From Chara braunii (Eukaryota; Streptophyta; Charophyceae; Charales; Characeae), in contig BFEA01000472.1 in NCBI GenBank assembly GCA_003427395.1, positions 280,648 to 331,405 of the forward strand: DNA of 50,758 nucleotides, written 5' to 3'. Below, piece after piece: positions 31,611 through 43,489 of the stretch; within the stretch, counting starts at the first letter, position 1; the number at the start of each line of letters is the position of its first letter. The translations under genes and the position numbers were made by a program. The notes beneath the pieces are model-generated. The model saw nothing but the letters and a program-made list of their open reading frames with translations. It was not told the origin of the DNA and did no database searches.

Positions 31611-33415
31611 TTGTGGATCTGCGGTTTGCTGCTTGGAGGATGTCGGTCGGAGTTGGGGTGAGTTGTGTTGCCCTGTAACCTAGTGGTGGGGGTGTGAGGC
31701 TGGGCAGACTCGGGCGGAGAGTATGATTGCGTTGGTGAGCCTGAGTAGGGTTGTTATAGTCTCCTTGACTTTTCTGCAAATTGTCCACTAGGTATTTTTT
31801 AGCCAAAAAACATACGATTAAGGGAAGCACATTATTCGCACGGATGGGTGGAAGTTCGTAGGGGGATGTAACAGGGGAAGGGTCTTAGTCTTCGTCAGCA
31901 GGTCAGAAGGACGTGGGTGGGACGACGCAGGCCGGTGCTGGAGTGTTGCTCTGTAACCTGGGGGAACGTGAGGCTTGGGGAGCTCTGTCAAGGGAGGAAG
32001 GCAGAACCACCACGTTCGACGCAACCGTTGCTGGGGTTTTATCCCTGTCACTTAGGGGTGTGCGGCTAATGGGAGTTGTCGAGGGAGGAAGGCACTCCTT
32101 GCCGTCTATACCAGGCTAGTCGGTAATGGGGCATGGTGGTCCCCTGTATCCCTAGCAAAAGGGGTTATGAGACCAGCCGCGTTTAGGTTCGGGGACTGAT
32201 CACGGGGACTTTGTTTTTTCAATTGCTGCATGGAAGTTTGCTAGTCAGTGGTTTCGGTTTGGATTTTTTGCTTTCAATTTGTTGTATGTCACTCGTGTCC
32301 TATCCATTTAAAAAAACAACAACGAGCGATGTGTCCGGATATGGCTATCCTCTAGAGGTTGTGATCGTTCTCGATGGTTGTGGTAGAACGCTTTTAGGCT
32401 CTTGGGACTCCTTGCAATTTCCTTGAGGCGATTTTTGATGTTGTTTTATTCATGGACCTGCGGTTGTTCGATGCCAGAACGACGCTGGCCGGTGTTGGGG
32501 GGTTGACCCTGTAACTTGTTGACAGCAGGAGCTTGAGGCCTGGTAGAGATATCTGGGAATGCCTAGGGGGGGCATTTCAAGGGACAATCAAGGGTTCCAA
32601 TCGAAGACGATGCTGGTCGGATTCGGGGTGAGTTGCCTTGCCCTGTAAACTGTAGTGGGGGTTAGAGGCTTGGTAGAGCTTGGTAGGGAATAAGATAGTG
32701 TCTGAGGACTTCGAGGGTGTTAGGACCCTGTGGCGCTTTAGAGTGTTTGAAGACGATTGCTGGGATTTTTGCTGGTGGATAGTCTCCCAAATTTACCTCA
32801 AATAGTATTGATTTTTGTTAAGAAAAGAGAGAATGGTTTAGGATTCTGGGGACTTCTAGCAACTCGCTTTACGCTGTTTGATACTGATGCGTTCATGGAT
32901 CTGCGGTTGTTCGATGCCAGAACGACGCTGGCCGGTGCTGGGGTGTTGCCCTGTAACCTGCTGATTGCAGGAGCGTGAGGCCTGGCAGAGAGAGATGGGG
33001 ATGCTTTGGGGTGGGCATTCCAAGGGACAACCAAGGGTAGCTGTTAGGACGACGCTGGCCGGAGCTGGGGCGAGTCGTGTTGCTCTGTAACCTAGCCAGA
33101 TGGGGGTGCGAGCCCTGCGAGAGCTCGACAGGGAACTCCTAGCAACTCATTTTAGGAGGCTCAATTGCTGTTATACTCAGTGATCTGTGGCTGGCCGATG
33201 CCAGAACGATGCTGGCCGATACTGGGGTGTTACCCTGTAACCTGCTGATGCAGGAGTGTGCGGCCTAGTAGAGAGATCTGGGAATGCTTTCGGGGGCATT
33301 CCAAGGGACAACTAAGGGTTGTTGTTGGGACGACGCTGGTCGGAGCTGGGGCGAGTCGTGTTGCCCTGTAACCCAACAGGGTGGGGGTATGAGGCCTGGA
33401 AGAGCCGGCATGGAG
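31611..33415 (+). repeat. Tandem GC-rich monomers upstream of the LINE
   Basis: At least eight ~95-110-bp monomers share ACGACGCTGGCCGG, GCTGGGG, GCCCTGTAACC and GAGGCCTGG-AGAG. They start near 31611, 31905, 32459, 32601, 32898, 33046, 33182 and 33325. From 32455 on they alternate between two types: A with GTTCGATGCCAGAACG, and B with GAGTCGTGTTGC. These form A-B dimers of about 240 bp joined by a GGGCATTCCAAGGGACAA linker. Such arrays of promoter monomers are known at the 5' ends of some L1 elements; applying that here is inference. Confidence 0.75.
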
Positions 33416-33675
33416 TAAGACACTGTTGGAAGAATTTTAGAAGGGATTGCTAGGGATTCTTAGGGTTTTGAGCATTTGTAGGACCTCTGTGGTGGCGATC
33501 TTTTCTAAAAAAGTTAAGAATTTGTGCAGTTTAGAAGGAAACTTCTCTTTTTTTTTCTCCTCATATTCTTTTAGATTTTTTCAGACCTTTTCTGAATTTT
33601 AGCCTATCTCGTGGGGTTCTTCATCGAATAGGCTAGTAATTGATCATGATCCTATTTTCAGACAAAACCGGGTAA

Positions 33676-36600
33676 AGAGTCCCGGTATCTCAAAGTTTTT
33701 CTGTATATGTTCTCAAACATGTTTCATGTTTCAAATGGGACGCTGGGCCCGGTTCCCAGCACGTGCGGCTCCCCACGAATAGATTGGGATTAATCGATGC
33801 ATTTAGAGTAACACACCCCAACGACCATGGGTTCACTTGGCACCCGGCGAGTCGAGGCCGGGTGGCCCCTGGCCAAATAAAGATCCCCCCAAGTAGCCAG
33901 CGCCGAATCAACATGGTCTTTGTAAAAGTTGCCGCCAGGGAGACCCTGTTGTCAATCAACCTAGTGACTGACTCTATGTCAGATCATTACCCCATCCTTG
34001 CACGCTTTGCCCCAGGGCCTTGTATCGATAGGGAACGTGGATACTTTAGATTAAACATTGAGAATCTAAATGATCCAGGTTTCGTTCAATGGGCCCAACA
34101 CCAGAATGAGGCATGGCAGTCCACAAAGGACATGTTCCCATCGAAAGGGGAGTGGCTGACCACGGGCTTGAGAATCATATCGAAAGGTCTATCAGTTCTC
34201 TCCATAATAAAAGCCTTTCAAAGGAACGAGGAGGAACGGATCTGCGGACAGAAAATTGAAGCAGCAGAGGCGGAAATGGGGAGATACCTGGTCTCTGATG
34301 TGTATTGGTCCAGAGAGAGAATTCGATGGTTGCTCAAATGGGAAGAAATACAGATAACAAAACAGAAGACTTGGCAGGATCATTGTAAAGTGTTAGAAAT
34401 GGGGAAACTAGACTGCATGACGAAAGAGACTTTTGCCCTAGTGAACAGACAGACCACGCAGCACCGGATAATGAAGGAACTCACGCATCCCTTTGATCCA
34501 AATCTCCGCAAGACTCCGGAGACAATGGGGATGTGTGAGTACACTATCACATACTTTCGTGATGTTTTAACATCACGAAGACCATCGGAGAAAGTGGATC
34601 TGGATCTAACCACGACATCAACCTTCTGGGAACACACAACAACCAGAATTATAGGGGAAGGCAGGCTAGCTTTAGACAGACCAACTACCAAGGAAGAACT
34701 AACACATGATGCCAAACAAATGGCGAAAGGAAAAGCCCCGGGGGAAGATGGGCTGCCCATCGATTTTTTTCTGAAATTTTGGCCCCTTTTTAGTGAAGAT
34801 TTAGTCCATATTTATAACGAGGCATTAGTGGGAACAAAACTTCCCGCTAGTATGACTAAAGGGATCATTACTCTATTGTGCAAGAAAGGGGAGAAGACTA
34901 ACATTCGAAACTGGCGTCCAATATCCTTGTTGAACACTGTGTATAAGCTTCTAGCGAAATCTTTAGCTATCAGGTTAGTGGGGTATCTACCGACTCTAGT
35001 GAGTGTAGATCAGGGTGCATTTGTAAAAGGAAGATCGATTTTGGATAATATTGTCACTGTGATTGAGTCAATGGAGATAATCACAGAAGAACAATTAGAT
35101 ATGACAATTGTTCTCCTTGACCTGGAGAAAGCCTATGACAGAGTTAGTTGGCCATTTGTCCTGTCCACTCTACGTCATATGGGCATTGGACCAAACTTTT
35201 GTGAATGGGTTAAAACCTTGTACTTCCATGCAACTGCATCCATCATGATCAACGGTAGAATCTCACCCTCCTTCCCACTGATCAGATCAGTACGACAAGG
35301 ATGTCCACTGGCGCCACTGCTTTTCGTTATGCAGATGGATGTGTTGCTCAATAAAGTAAGGTGCAACCCCTACATAGTTGGTCTGCATACTCGTGGTCAC
35401 TTACAGTTCAAAGGAAACGCGTTAGCAGACGACCTCACAATTGTGTCTAATAACACGGCAAACTCACTCAGAGCGGTTAAGGAGACATTAGTAGAATATT
35501 GTGCACTTAGTGAGGCTCAAGTCAACTGGTCAAAATTGATGTTTTTCTTGCCGGAACAGTTTGAGATTTGTGTAGACTTTGGGATGAAAAAAATTCCCGC
35601 TGATTCTTCTGAAAGGTTTTTGGGTGTACAAGTATCCTTACAGAACTGTGCGGAGACGCAGGACAGGATTCTGGTTGGGAGGGTGGAACAGCGATTGCTG
35701 AGGTGGAAGACCATTTATGGCCTATCACTATTTGGCAGAGCCCTGATAGTGAATGCGGCAGTATTTTCCCAACTCTGGTACTCAGGAGTTGTCAAGCCCC
35801 TTGGGAAAAAGCCTGAAAGAGACATCAGAACAGCGGCCTCAAGATATATCTGGAAACCGGATGCAGAGGAGAATAAGGCCCACATGTCCAAGATATCATG
35901 GGAGAAGCTTACTGCACCACAGGAAGAAGGAGGCCTTGCCGTGCTGGATCCAGTTCGCCAGAACAAAGCCCTGCTTGGCAAATGGTCCATAAGAGTTGCC
36001 CTTAACGCAGAAGATCGCAGCTGGGTTGCACTGGCGGAATACATCCTGGCCAAATCCTGGGGCCTGTGTAGAGGGGAAGATGTTGTGATGTTGGCTCCAT
36101 CATACCAGCGAAGGAGGCCGAAATCCCCCTTCTCGCAAGGAGTAATCCAGGTTTGGAAGACCCTCGCACTAGCATCGCTGAAGGAACCTCAAACGCGAGA
36201 TGAGGTACTGCGACAGCCTCTTTTTGAAAACCAGTGGATAAAGAAGGGGGATGGGTCGGTCTTCACGATTGCAGGACAAGGGAGCTTCGGGAGATCGTGG
36301 GTGGAAAGGGGAGTACTTCAGATCGAGGACCTGTGGGACGAGCCTCAGAAAGGGTGGAGGAGTACCTCGGACCTGAGAAGGAACCTAGGGAGACTGTGGC
36401 ACATCGAAACAAGGCGGGATGAACTGATCCAAGCCATTCCTGAAGAATGGAAGCAACATTTAGGAGACTCACCTTCAACAGGCCGGTGGTACCGCCCCGT
36501 TCTCAGCGTTGGCAGGGACCCTTAAATCCTGAAGCAAGTCAGCCAAGATAAAGTGGAAGTCTGGGAGAGACAGACTAAAGATGGGTTACGGGACAATAGA

Positions 36601-37527
36601 CGAACCTTCAAGGAGGAACGGGTGTTGAGTAGCTTTGGCATAATGGAAGAAGTGAGAGTGGTTATGCAGTTTTCAGCAGGGGGAGCAGTTCAACCTACGT
36701 TGTTCATGGACGGCACCCCGATTCGCCACATGAAGATTGATCCAGAACTGTATGGTTGGTTCAAAATGAGAGGTAAACCGAAACTGTACCAGTACAACTC
36801 CGGACTAGGGATGGGCCTTCAAAGACTGCAAGGGAGCTCGACAGTCAGAATACAGGAGGCACACCCTTATGCCAATACGGGCTCGAAACTTTCAGTGGAA
36901 TACTACAGAGGAATGTGGAAGGTCTGCATGAGACTACCAAGCAAGAAGTGCGCATCAGTGTTGTGGCTTTTAACCCACTCGGCCCCGATGGATTCCGTTT
37001 CCCTGATTACCAGAGGTATGGAGATGGACGTCTGCTGTGTGAGATGCCATCGAGCTCCGGAGGACGTATCGCATCTTTGGGGCATTTGCCCTCTGTCCTT
37101 CCGTATATGGAGATGGTGGGCTCACCACTAGAAAGCTTGGGGTGGCCCTGAAGAAGTGGAATGGGATTTGGAATGGGCTTTAACGGGCAAACTACCACCT
37201 TCACTATCCAACGGCAAAGGCTGGGGCTATGTTGCGGTGACAATCCGTGCAGTGGCAATCTGGTGGATATGGAAAGAGAGGAATTCAATGCTGTTTGAAA
37301 AAAGATACTTTTCAGACACAGAACTGAAAGCCGGAATGAAAGCCACCGTCAGACACATGGTAGTCGTGGACTGGAGGAAGAAAGTATTGTCCCAATCTGC
37401 CCCGGAACGGTCTAGAGCAAGGTTGTGGTTACTACGCTCCTGGGCTAAGAAGAATCGCCTGGCAGCAGTCTCTGCATGGACCGGAAAACTGGTGTTGTCT
37501 CCTTGGCTCAAATCAGGCTATGAGTAG
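33676..37527 (+). pseudogene. LINE ORF2: endonuclease end, reverse transcriptase, Cys/His tail
   Basis: A single forward frame of about 1280 codons is broken only by TAA at 36523-36525 and TAG at 37129-37131. The longest open part runs 33763-36525. In order it contains GLIDAFRVTHPNDHGFTW and SDHYPI (last third of the APE endonuclease), GKAPGEDGLP, NWRPISLLN, DQGAFVKGRSILDN, DLEKAYDRV (first catalytic Asp), RQGCPLAPLLF and ALADDLTIV (ADD catalytic box with Leu where Phe/Tyr is usual). Then come a zinc region CCVRCHRAPEDVSHLWGIC at about 37033-37090 and IWWIWKERNSMLF typical of plant LINE ends. The low number of stops makes this the youngest coding relic in the window. Confidence 0.9.
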
Positions 37528-37847
37528 TAGTAGGGAGAATAAAGTTTAATACAAGTTTAGTACAAAATAAAGGACGGTCTATAGGTATCTATACCTAAGG
37601 CATCGCACTGTGGGATCTTATTGTAGCTGGTGTGATCTTACTGTAGTTGATGGGTAAGTACAGAGATACTGTCAGCGAGAGTAGTTCGTCATATAGAGGA
37701 ACTTAGTTCTCAAGGCGGAACCAACCTGGTCACTCGGTGGTTCACAAAGGCCTTCAGTGAGGTAGTCATAGGCCTAGGGATCCGTCGTAGGATCGAGTGG
37801 GCCGTCTCCTAAGAGTGTCCAATTGCTGTGTGCCCCTTGAGTTTCTT

Positions 37848-37948
37848 GCCAGGTTGGTCTGGCTTCTAGTTTGCTGCTGCCAGGTTGGTCTGGCTCTGTC
37901 TTCTGCTTTGCTGATAAGATGTTTCTCTGTGGCCAGGTTGGTCTGGCT
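37848..37948 (+). repeat. Three identical 17-nt hairpins in the LINE 3' region
   Basis: GCCAGGTTGGTCTGGCT occurs at 37848, 37879 and 37932. Each can fold as GCCAG, 6-nt loop GTTGGT, CTGGC. They lie between the ORF2 stop and the A-rich tail, where LINE RNAs may carry structures recognised by their own RT. That function is inferred. Confidence 0.8.
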
Positions 37949-38032
37949 AAGAACTTGTGTCATTCTCCGGGTAGAATTGTGAGGTCCCCGGCCTCTTCCA
38001 TGTCTATTGCTTAATAAACCAGGTGATGCCAT

Positions 38033-38105
38033 TTAAAAAAAAATAATAATAATAATAATAATAATATAATAATAAATAAATAAATATAAATAAATCAAAA
38101 AATGA
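38033..38105 (+). repeat. A-rich (AAT)n tail of the LINE
   Basis: A run of A followed by AAT and AAAT repeats directly after the AATAAACCAGG segment. It marks the 3' end of the LINE insertion. Confidence 0.8.
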
Positions 38106-38803
<698 letters not shown>

Positions 38804-39098
38804 NNNNNNNNNNNNNNNNNNNNNNNNNNNNNNNNNNNNNNNNNNNNNNNNNNNNNNNNNNNNNNNNNNNNNNNNNNNNNNNNNNNNNNNNNNNNNNNNN
38901 NNNNNNNNNNNNNNNNNNNNNNNNNNNNNNNNNNNNNNNNNNNNNNNNNNNNNNNNNNNNNNNNNNNNNNNNNNNNNNNNNNNNNNNNNNNNNNNNNNNN
39001 NNNNNNNNNNNNNNNNNNNNNNNNNNNNNNNNNNNNNNNNNNNNNNNNNNNNNNNNNNNNNNNNNNNNNNNNNNNNNNNNNNNNNNNNNNNNNNNNNN
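38804..39098. other. Assembly gap (295 N)
   Basis: Unknown bases directly after the CT/CA microsatellite. It hides the 3' end of the minus-strand hAT transposase. Confidence 1.
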
Positions 39099-40440
39099 CA
39101 GGTCCACTGCAGTTATCTGAATCGGGGTCATCCTCCACAACCTCCGCTCGAGCCTTGCGTTGGCGACTCTTTTTCTTTGGTTTTGCAACAGGTTCAACGG
39201 TCTTCAGCTTGCGGGCTCTACCATAAGCACGTTTAGGCTTTGTAGCAGCATCCTTCATCGGTTCCTTTCTCTTCCTCCCCACCCTGCTCACCCACAGGTT
39301 GTCATGTTGGACAACCTCATTGTTGGGAGGGAAGTCGGGAATGTCCTCGACCGACTGTGAGGACACAACCAGTCGTTGCCTACACGTGTACACAGTCTTC
39401 ACTACAGGCTGGTGCTCCTCTTCGCCGTCCTCCTCATCCACATTGTGTTGCATGTCCTGCTGGTCCATGACCTCCGCCTCTTCTTGCTGTTCCATGTCCT
39501 CCTGCTCTCCTTGCCTCTCCATCCCCTCCTCGTCCTCTTCATGCTCCATCTCCTTGTCCTCTTCTTCGTGCTCCATCTCCACCTCTTTTTGTTGCTCCAT
39601 GTTGTCCTTGTTTTCTTGCTGGTCCTTTTCCTCCGCCTTTTTGTGCCAGTTTGTGGTGCGCCGCCTCTTGCTGGTCCGCCTCCTTTGCCTTTTTGGCTGC
39701 ACCTTGTCGTTTCCCTCTTCTTGGAGTGCGACTTCCACCATCTTCACAACCGCTTCACTTTGTTCCTGATGTTCCTCTTCTCGCTCTTGCACAACGTCCA
39801 ATGGTCGCCGCAGCTCCGGTTCGTTTTCCCGAACCTTCTTCTTGCGTCTCTCAATCACGATCTGCTAATGCCTTTGCACGGTCGGCCTCCGCCTCATCCT
39901 CATCAACCGGAGCACTTTGCAGCAACAACTCGATGTCCGTGTCCAAGCGATGGAACTCGACGTCAGACTGAGGATGGTATTGAGAGGAGTTTCCCCCCCG
40001 GCCTGTGTAGAAGCCGCGGGCTGCTCCCCTCTCCGACACCATGCAACTACTCTCCTACCAACATACGCAGTGCCTGGGACTAATGGCTCGGCTCCCAGCT
40101 CAAAATCGAAATCACTTTCATCATCCTTCTCCTCCGCGCCGCTCAACTCATCCGACAATCCACACTTCCCCTTCCACAGCACTGTCGTTTGTGCACTCGT
40201 CCTCTTTGTCACTGTCGTTTGTGCACTCGTCCTCTTTGTCTTCGAGCTTCTTTGGAATCCTTCCCTTTGGTGTCTTCACGAAGCTACTTTGCCACACCAG
40301 CTCCTATTCTGTCTTCTCAGCTTCCTCATCGGGGCTCCTCAAGATAGATCCATTGTCCTCGTCTGGCTCCGGAATAGCCTCGAAGAACGAACTCCACAAA
40401 TCAACATAGCCCTCGCCGGTGGCACCACTGTTGTTTGCAT
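39099..40440 (-). pseudogene. hAT transposase 2, charged C-terminal tail
   Basis: On the minus strand the open stretch 39858-39099 encodes a highly charged tail. It has basic QPKRQRRRTSKRRR, a long acidic Glu/Met/Gln region, then basic KPKRAYGRARK (AT-hook-like) and KPKKKSRQRKAR, and the gap truncates it. A separate frame upstream (40212-39865) includes an acidic patch and a perfect 30-bp tandem duplication. The basic-acidic-basic pattern resembles the tail of the hAT transposase at 29.0-29.7 kb, but the sequence is different. Confidence 0.65.
40181..40240. repeat. Perfect 30-bp tandem duplication
   Basis: Two identical adjacent 30-bp units (40181-40210 and 40211-40240), in frame for the minus-strand transposase tail, where they add a TKRTSAQTTV repeat. 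Confidence 0.95.
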
Positions 40441-41337
40441 CACGTAGTAATTGCATGCTCTAGTGGATGTACACCAACTTCTCCAACGTTTCGGGCTTCA
40501 ACCTCTTCCTTCTTTTGGAATGCACGAAGTCCATGGATGACCAATTCCTCTCAGCTGGGTAGCCGTACTCCACATGCCCATCACTTTGATGGCAATGGCC
40601 TGCAAGTCGGAGACATCGCCGCCATAAGTCGCCCACCACTCTGTCGTTGCGAGCTTCTCACAATTAGCCTTCGCATCGGGCTCCCACAACGTGGTGTCCT
40701 TTCTCTTGGGCTCGTTCGGCGTGGGCTCCTTGTGGAACTCGTGCGGGTCACCCAAAACCTCAAGGTGGTATGGCCCTTTCCAAGCACCTCCAACATGTCT
40801 CTGCAGGTAACGCATCGCGTTCTACACAATTGCACTGTCCCGATCGTAAAGCCACCGCGGATTTCTCCTACGCGGGTCTAGAAGAAACGTTAGTGCATGG
40901 ACTGGTTGCCACATCATCTTCACACGATCTCTAGCTTTCTCCATGACGCTCGCCCCCTGCTCCTCAATGAGAACGACGTGAGCAAGTTTCCTCTCAATCA
41001 GGTCGTCATATTCAACAAGGTTTGTTAGCGTTGTTCCATCTCAGAAGGGTGTACCACGGTTCCATCATGTCAACCACCTTCTTCCACTTCGTCCACCAAC
41101 CGTCTCTCTTCAAGGTGAAGTACACCAGGTCCGCTTTTGACTTCAACTTTGCAGTGGACCAACGCATCCCCGTCCACAGTGCTGCATTTTCCGATCCACC
41201 ATATCCAACAACACTACCCTCCTGTTGTGAATCCTCTCCAACATCATGTACACTGACCCGAATCGAACTTCCATGGACCGAAGCAATGACAAGGAATCGT
41301 CGAAGGACATCATCAGGTTGTGCGTGCAGTGGTGGTT
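40441..41337 (-). pseudogene. hAT transposase 2, C-terminal region with dimerisation motif
   Basis: The minus strand carries WKKVVDMMEPWYTLLR (41100-41040 area), then LIERKLAHVV and WQPVHALTFLLDPRRR. After a stop it continues with EWWATYGGDVSDLQAIAIKV and a degraded dimerisation motif (GMWSTATQLRGIGHPW where an SAS-ERNWS sequence is usual). The order is the normal hAT order and continues from the DUF659 part upstream. Several frameshifts and stops are present. Confidence 0.8.
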
Positions 41338-41856
41338 TCATATGAACTTCATAATCGTGTGGCCTCTCTTCACGGTGCCCTTCACCCAGTCCAGCTTGCT
41401 GAGGTCTCGCAACAAAAGGCTGCGACAATGCGCAGCGCAAGTAACCCATGGAATCCTTACAATATCTTTGTCAGTGCGGCGCTCCAGAATCTGAGCAGCC
41501 TTCTTGTTCACCTCGACATTGTCAGCGCAGATCGCGTTGATGCGATGCACCCCTATCTCCTTCATAATCTGCTCCCACAACCTTGTCAACGTTGGCAATG
41601 TTTTCGTCCTTCCGGTCATTGACACTATGGCCACCAGAACTGCACCTTTCCCCCCTGGTGCCAAGAAGTTCATGACAGGGCGCTCTCGACGGTCGGATGA
41701 CCCGTTCGTGATGAATATACAACCAGATTCACCCCAACAGGTTGTCAAAGGATCCACTTGCTTTTGAATACGCAAGTAGATAATGTCAAGCATCATAGTT
41801 CTCATATGCTTGTACGACGACAGCTTCACCTTTGGTTGCGCATTTGCAACTTCCAA
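41338..41856 (-). pseudogene. hAT transposase 2, DUF659 domain
   Basis: An intact 172-codon minus-strand stretch matches DUF659. It has FITNGSSDRRERPVMNFL (usually a TDGWTD motif; Asn-Gly-Ser-Ser here), then VHRINAICADNVEVN and WVTCAAHCRSLLLRDL. The Asp-Asn and Cys-Ala-Ala-His elements correspond to VVMDNA and TPCTAH in the plus-strand copy at 27.9 kb. The sequences are otherwise quite different, so the two transposons belong to different hAT families. Confidence 0.85.
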
Positions 41857-42662
41857 CTAAATTTTGTGGAGCTTCTGCATCGTGTCGAAATTTAGGAAGT
41901 TGAATGCAATACCAGCACGAAACATTGTCTCTGCCCATGCAATGTCCAACTTCTTTTGTACAACGTTGTCCACCCATCTCTTGATTGTTGTCTATTGCAA
42001 TGATGTTGCCCTCATGTTTGGCCCTGAACCTTCCGCAAACCCCTCATCTGCAGCGTCGATCGGCTCTGTTCGCGAAGTTGTTTTTGGAGGTGTCATCCCT
42101 GCAGTAGGTGGTGGTTGCAGCTCCTCATACCCGAAAACCACAGGCTCCACCTCCCGAGTGTCCGTAGGAGTGGCCCCCACTTCCGGAATGCCATGCAACT
42201 GGTTGTAGTTTTTCAGGAGGTACTTCGTCTTTTTGTCGGTCGCAAGCACCTTCGTATTGGCGAGCACGAGCTTGTGTACTATCTCCCATGTCCTCAGGAA
42301 ACACGACTTCAACAACTCATAAAATGTTACATTGCCCTTGTGCTCGTGCCCGTCCAAATTTTCGTGCATAGCCAGCACTTAAGCCAATACTTTCCCCGGC
42401 CCTTCGGCGGGGCTTCTTGACCCTGTATCACATATTTCCACACCTCCCGGACTCTCTACAACTCCTCTTGTCTAGTGTCATCCTAAGGAATGAACAACGA
42501 CGGGTCTGACACCAGTGTGGGCTCCTTTGCAGTCACCCCATATGTGGGAGCACTTGTACTGGCAGTGGTCTTTCCTTTGTCCGTCGATCATGAAGGAGGT
42601 CTCCTCGTTCCAGATCCGCCACTTCCACCGCCTGCTGCAATGCCATTGTCGCCGCCCGCCAT
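41857..42662 (-). pseudogene. hAT transposase 2, N-terminus with BED zinc finger
   Basis: The proposed start is the ATG at 42662-42660 (MAGGDNGIAAGGGSGG). The frame has three in-frame stops before a BED-type finger at about 42385-42325: KCWLC, then GTSTRAM, a stop, and HF. A frameshift then leads to a linker and the AETMFRAGIAFNFLNF segment (about 41945-41895) that normally precedes DUF659. No terminal inverted repeats were found, so the element limits are unknown. Confidence 0.72.
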
Positions 42663-42800
42663 GGTATCGTTCAATAACAAAGTGTGGGACTGCTCGCCAA
42701 CAAACACCCCACACACACCCCTCGGCCCCCTTTCAACCCCTCGAAAAAAAAACAAAAAAAAAAACGAAGGTGGGATATGGTTAATGTCCGTGAGACACAT

Positions 42801-42872
42801 GAAGAAGAAGAAGAAGAAGAAGAAGAAGAAGAAGAAGAAGAAGAAGAAAACGATGATGATGATGATGATGAT
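42801..42872 (+). repeat. (GAA)n(GAT)n microsatellite
   Basis: About 48 bp of GAA followed by about 21 bp of GAT. It runs into a 39-bp segment that recurs at 44430-44468. Confidence 0.95.
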
Positions 42873-42875
42873 GAA

Positions 42876-42914
42876 GAGGACGAAGAAGCTGATCTAGATG
42901 GGTGGTGGAGGATG
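42876..42914 (+). repeat. 39-bp direct repeat (partner 44430-44468)
   Basis: GAGGACGAAGAAG, one mismatched position, then TGATCTAGATGGGTGGTGG and AGGATG. 38 of 39 bases match the copy at 44430-44468. In both places a GAA tract precedes it, so the whole GAA-plus-tail unit is duplicated, with 1.5 kb between. Confidence 0.92.
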
Positions 42915-43025
42915 GGGGGCAGGGGGAAAGAAAGGGTGGGTGAGAAGAGGTTGGGGGAAATGGCCGCCACGGGGGAAGGTCCAAAATGCGTCCCCACTTG
43001 GCACAAGACAGCGACTAAGAAAAAA

Positions 43026-43049
43026 AATATATATATATATATATATATT
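43026..43049. repeat. (AT)n microsatellite
   Basis: About 24 bp of alternating AT within an A-rich stretch. Confidence 0.9.
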
Positions 43050-43113
43050 AAAATATTAAAAAAAATAAAAAACGGTTTCAAGGATGGCGGGCAGGGTGGG
43101 CATAAGCGATTAA

Positions 43114-43466
43114 CAGGGACCCCCACTTTTCAGCCCTGGTTAACACCCTCAACCCTGAAAAATGCATTGGAGATTTTTTTTTTTTTTTTTCTGTTTATTT
43201 TCTTTTGCCCTATTTTATTTTTGGTCAAGGTCTGTGTGTGCCAAGTTTCGTGTTTGTTGGGGTCTTGGAGTTTACTGTTTTGGCTAGCCCTGAAAAATCC
43301 TGAGAAATCCTGAAAACTTAAAACAGTGAATTTCGCATGAAAACACACTTTTGCCTTGCTATTGTAGTATCATCTCCAGTCTATGAATTGGCGGCAAGTT
43401 TGGTTTAAATGACCCTTGGGTTTGTTATATGTGGCTAAGCAAGTGGTCTGAAAATTGAGGTCTCCG
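43114..43466. mobile_element. 353-bp TTAA-flanked miniature element
   Basis: TTAA at 43110-43113 and 43467-43470 flank inverted ends. The left is CAGGGACCCCCACTTTTCAG, and the right, on the other strand, is CGGAGACCTCAATTTTCAG (about 15 of 20 positions match). The 3' part resembles the small element at 3119-3202 (AAATGACCCTT, GGTTT, TTATA, TGAAAATT). Two independent copies with TTAA at the edges support a real piggyBac-like miniature family. It has no coding capacity. Confidence 0.6.
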
Positions 43467-43489
43467 TTAACCGTGTCTCGGGTGGGGGG

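Larger units (their letters stand above)
33676..38105 (+). mobile_element. L1-type LINE, 5' incomplete, with A-rich tail
   Basis: This is a non-LTR retrotransposon with the end of an APE-type endonuclease, an RT, and a C-terminal Cys/His region, followed by a 3' untranslated region and an A-rich tail (38033-38105). There is no ORF1, and the endonuclease lacks its N-terminal half. Either the insertion was 5' truncated or an internal deletion removed the part between the monomer array and the endonuclease. I did not find a clear target duplication. Confidence 0.88.

Noticed and set aside
39376-40083. 235-codon plus-strand ORF rich in Leu/Phe
   Set aside because: It is the complement of the charged minus-strand hAT tail; the minus strand gives the recognisable family order.
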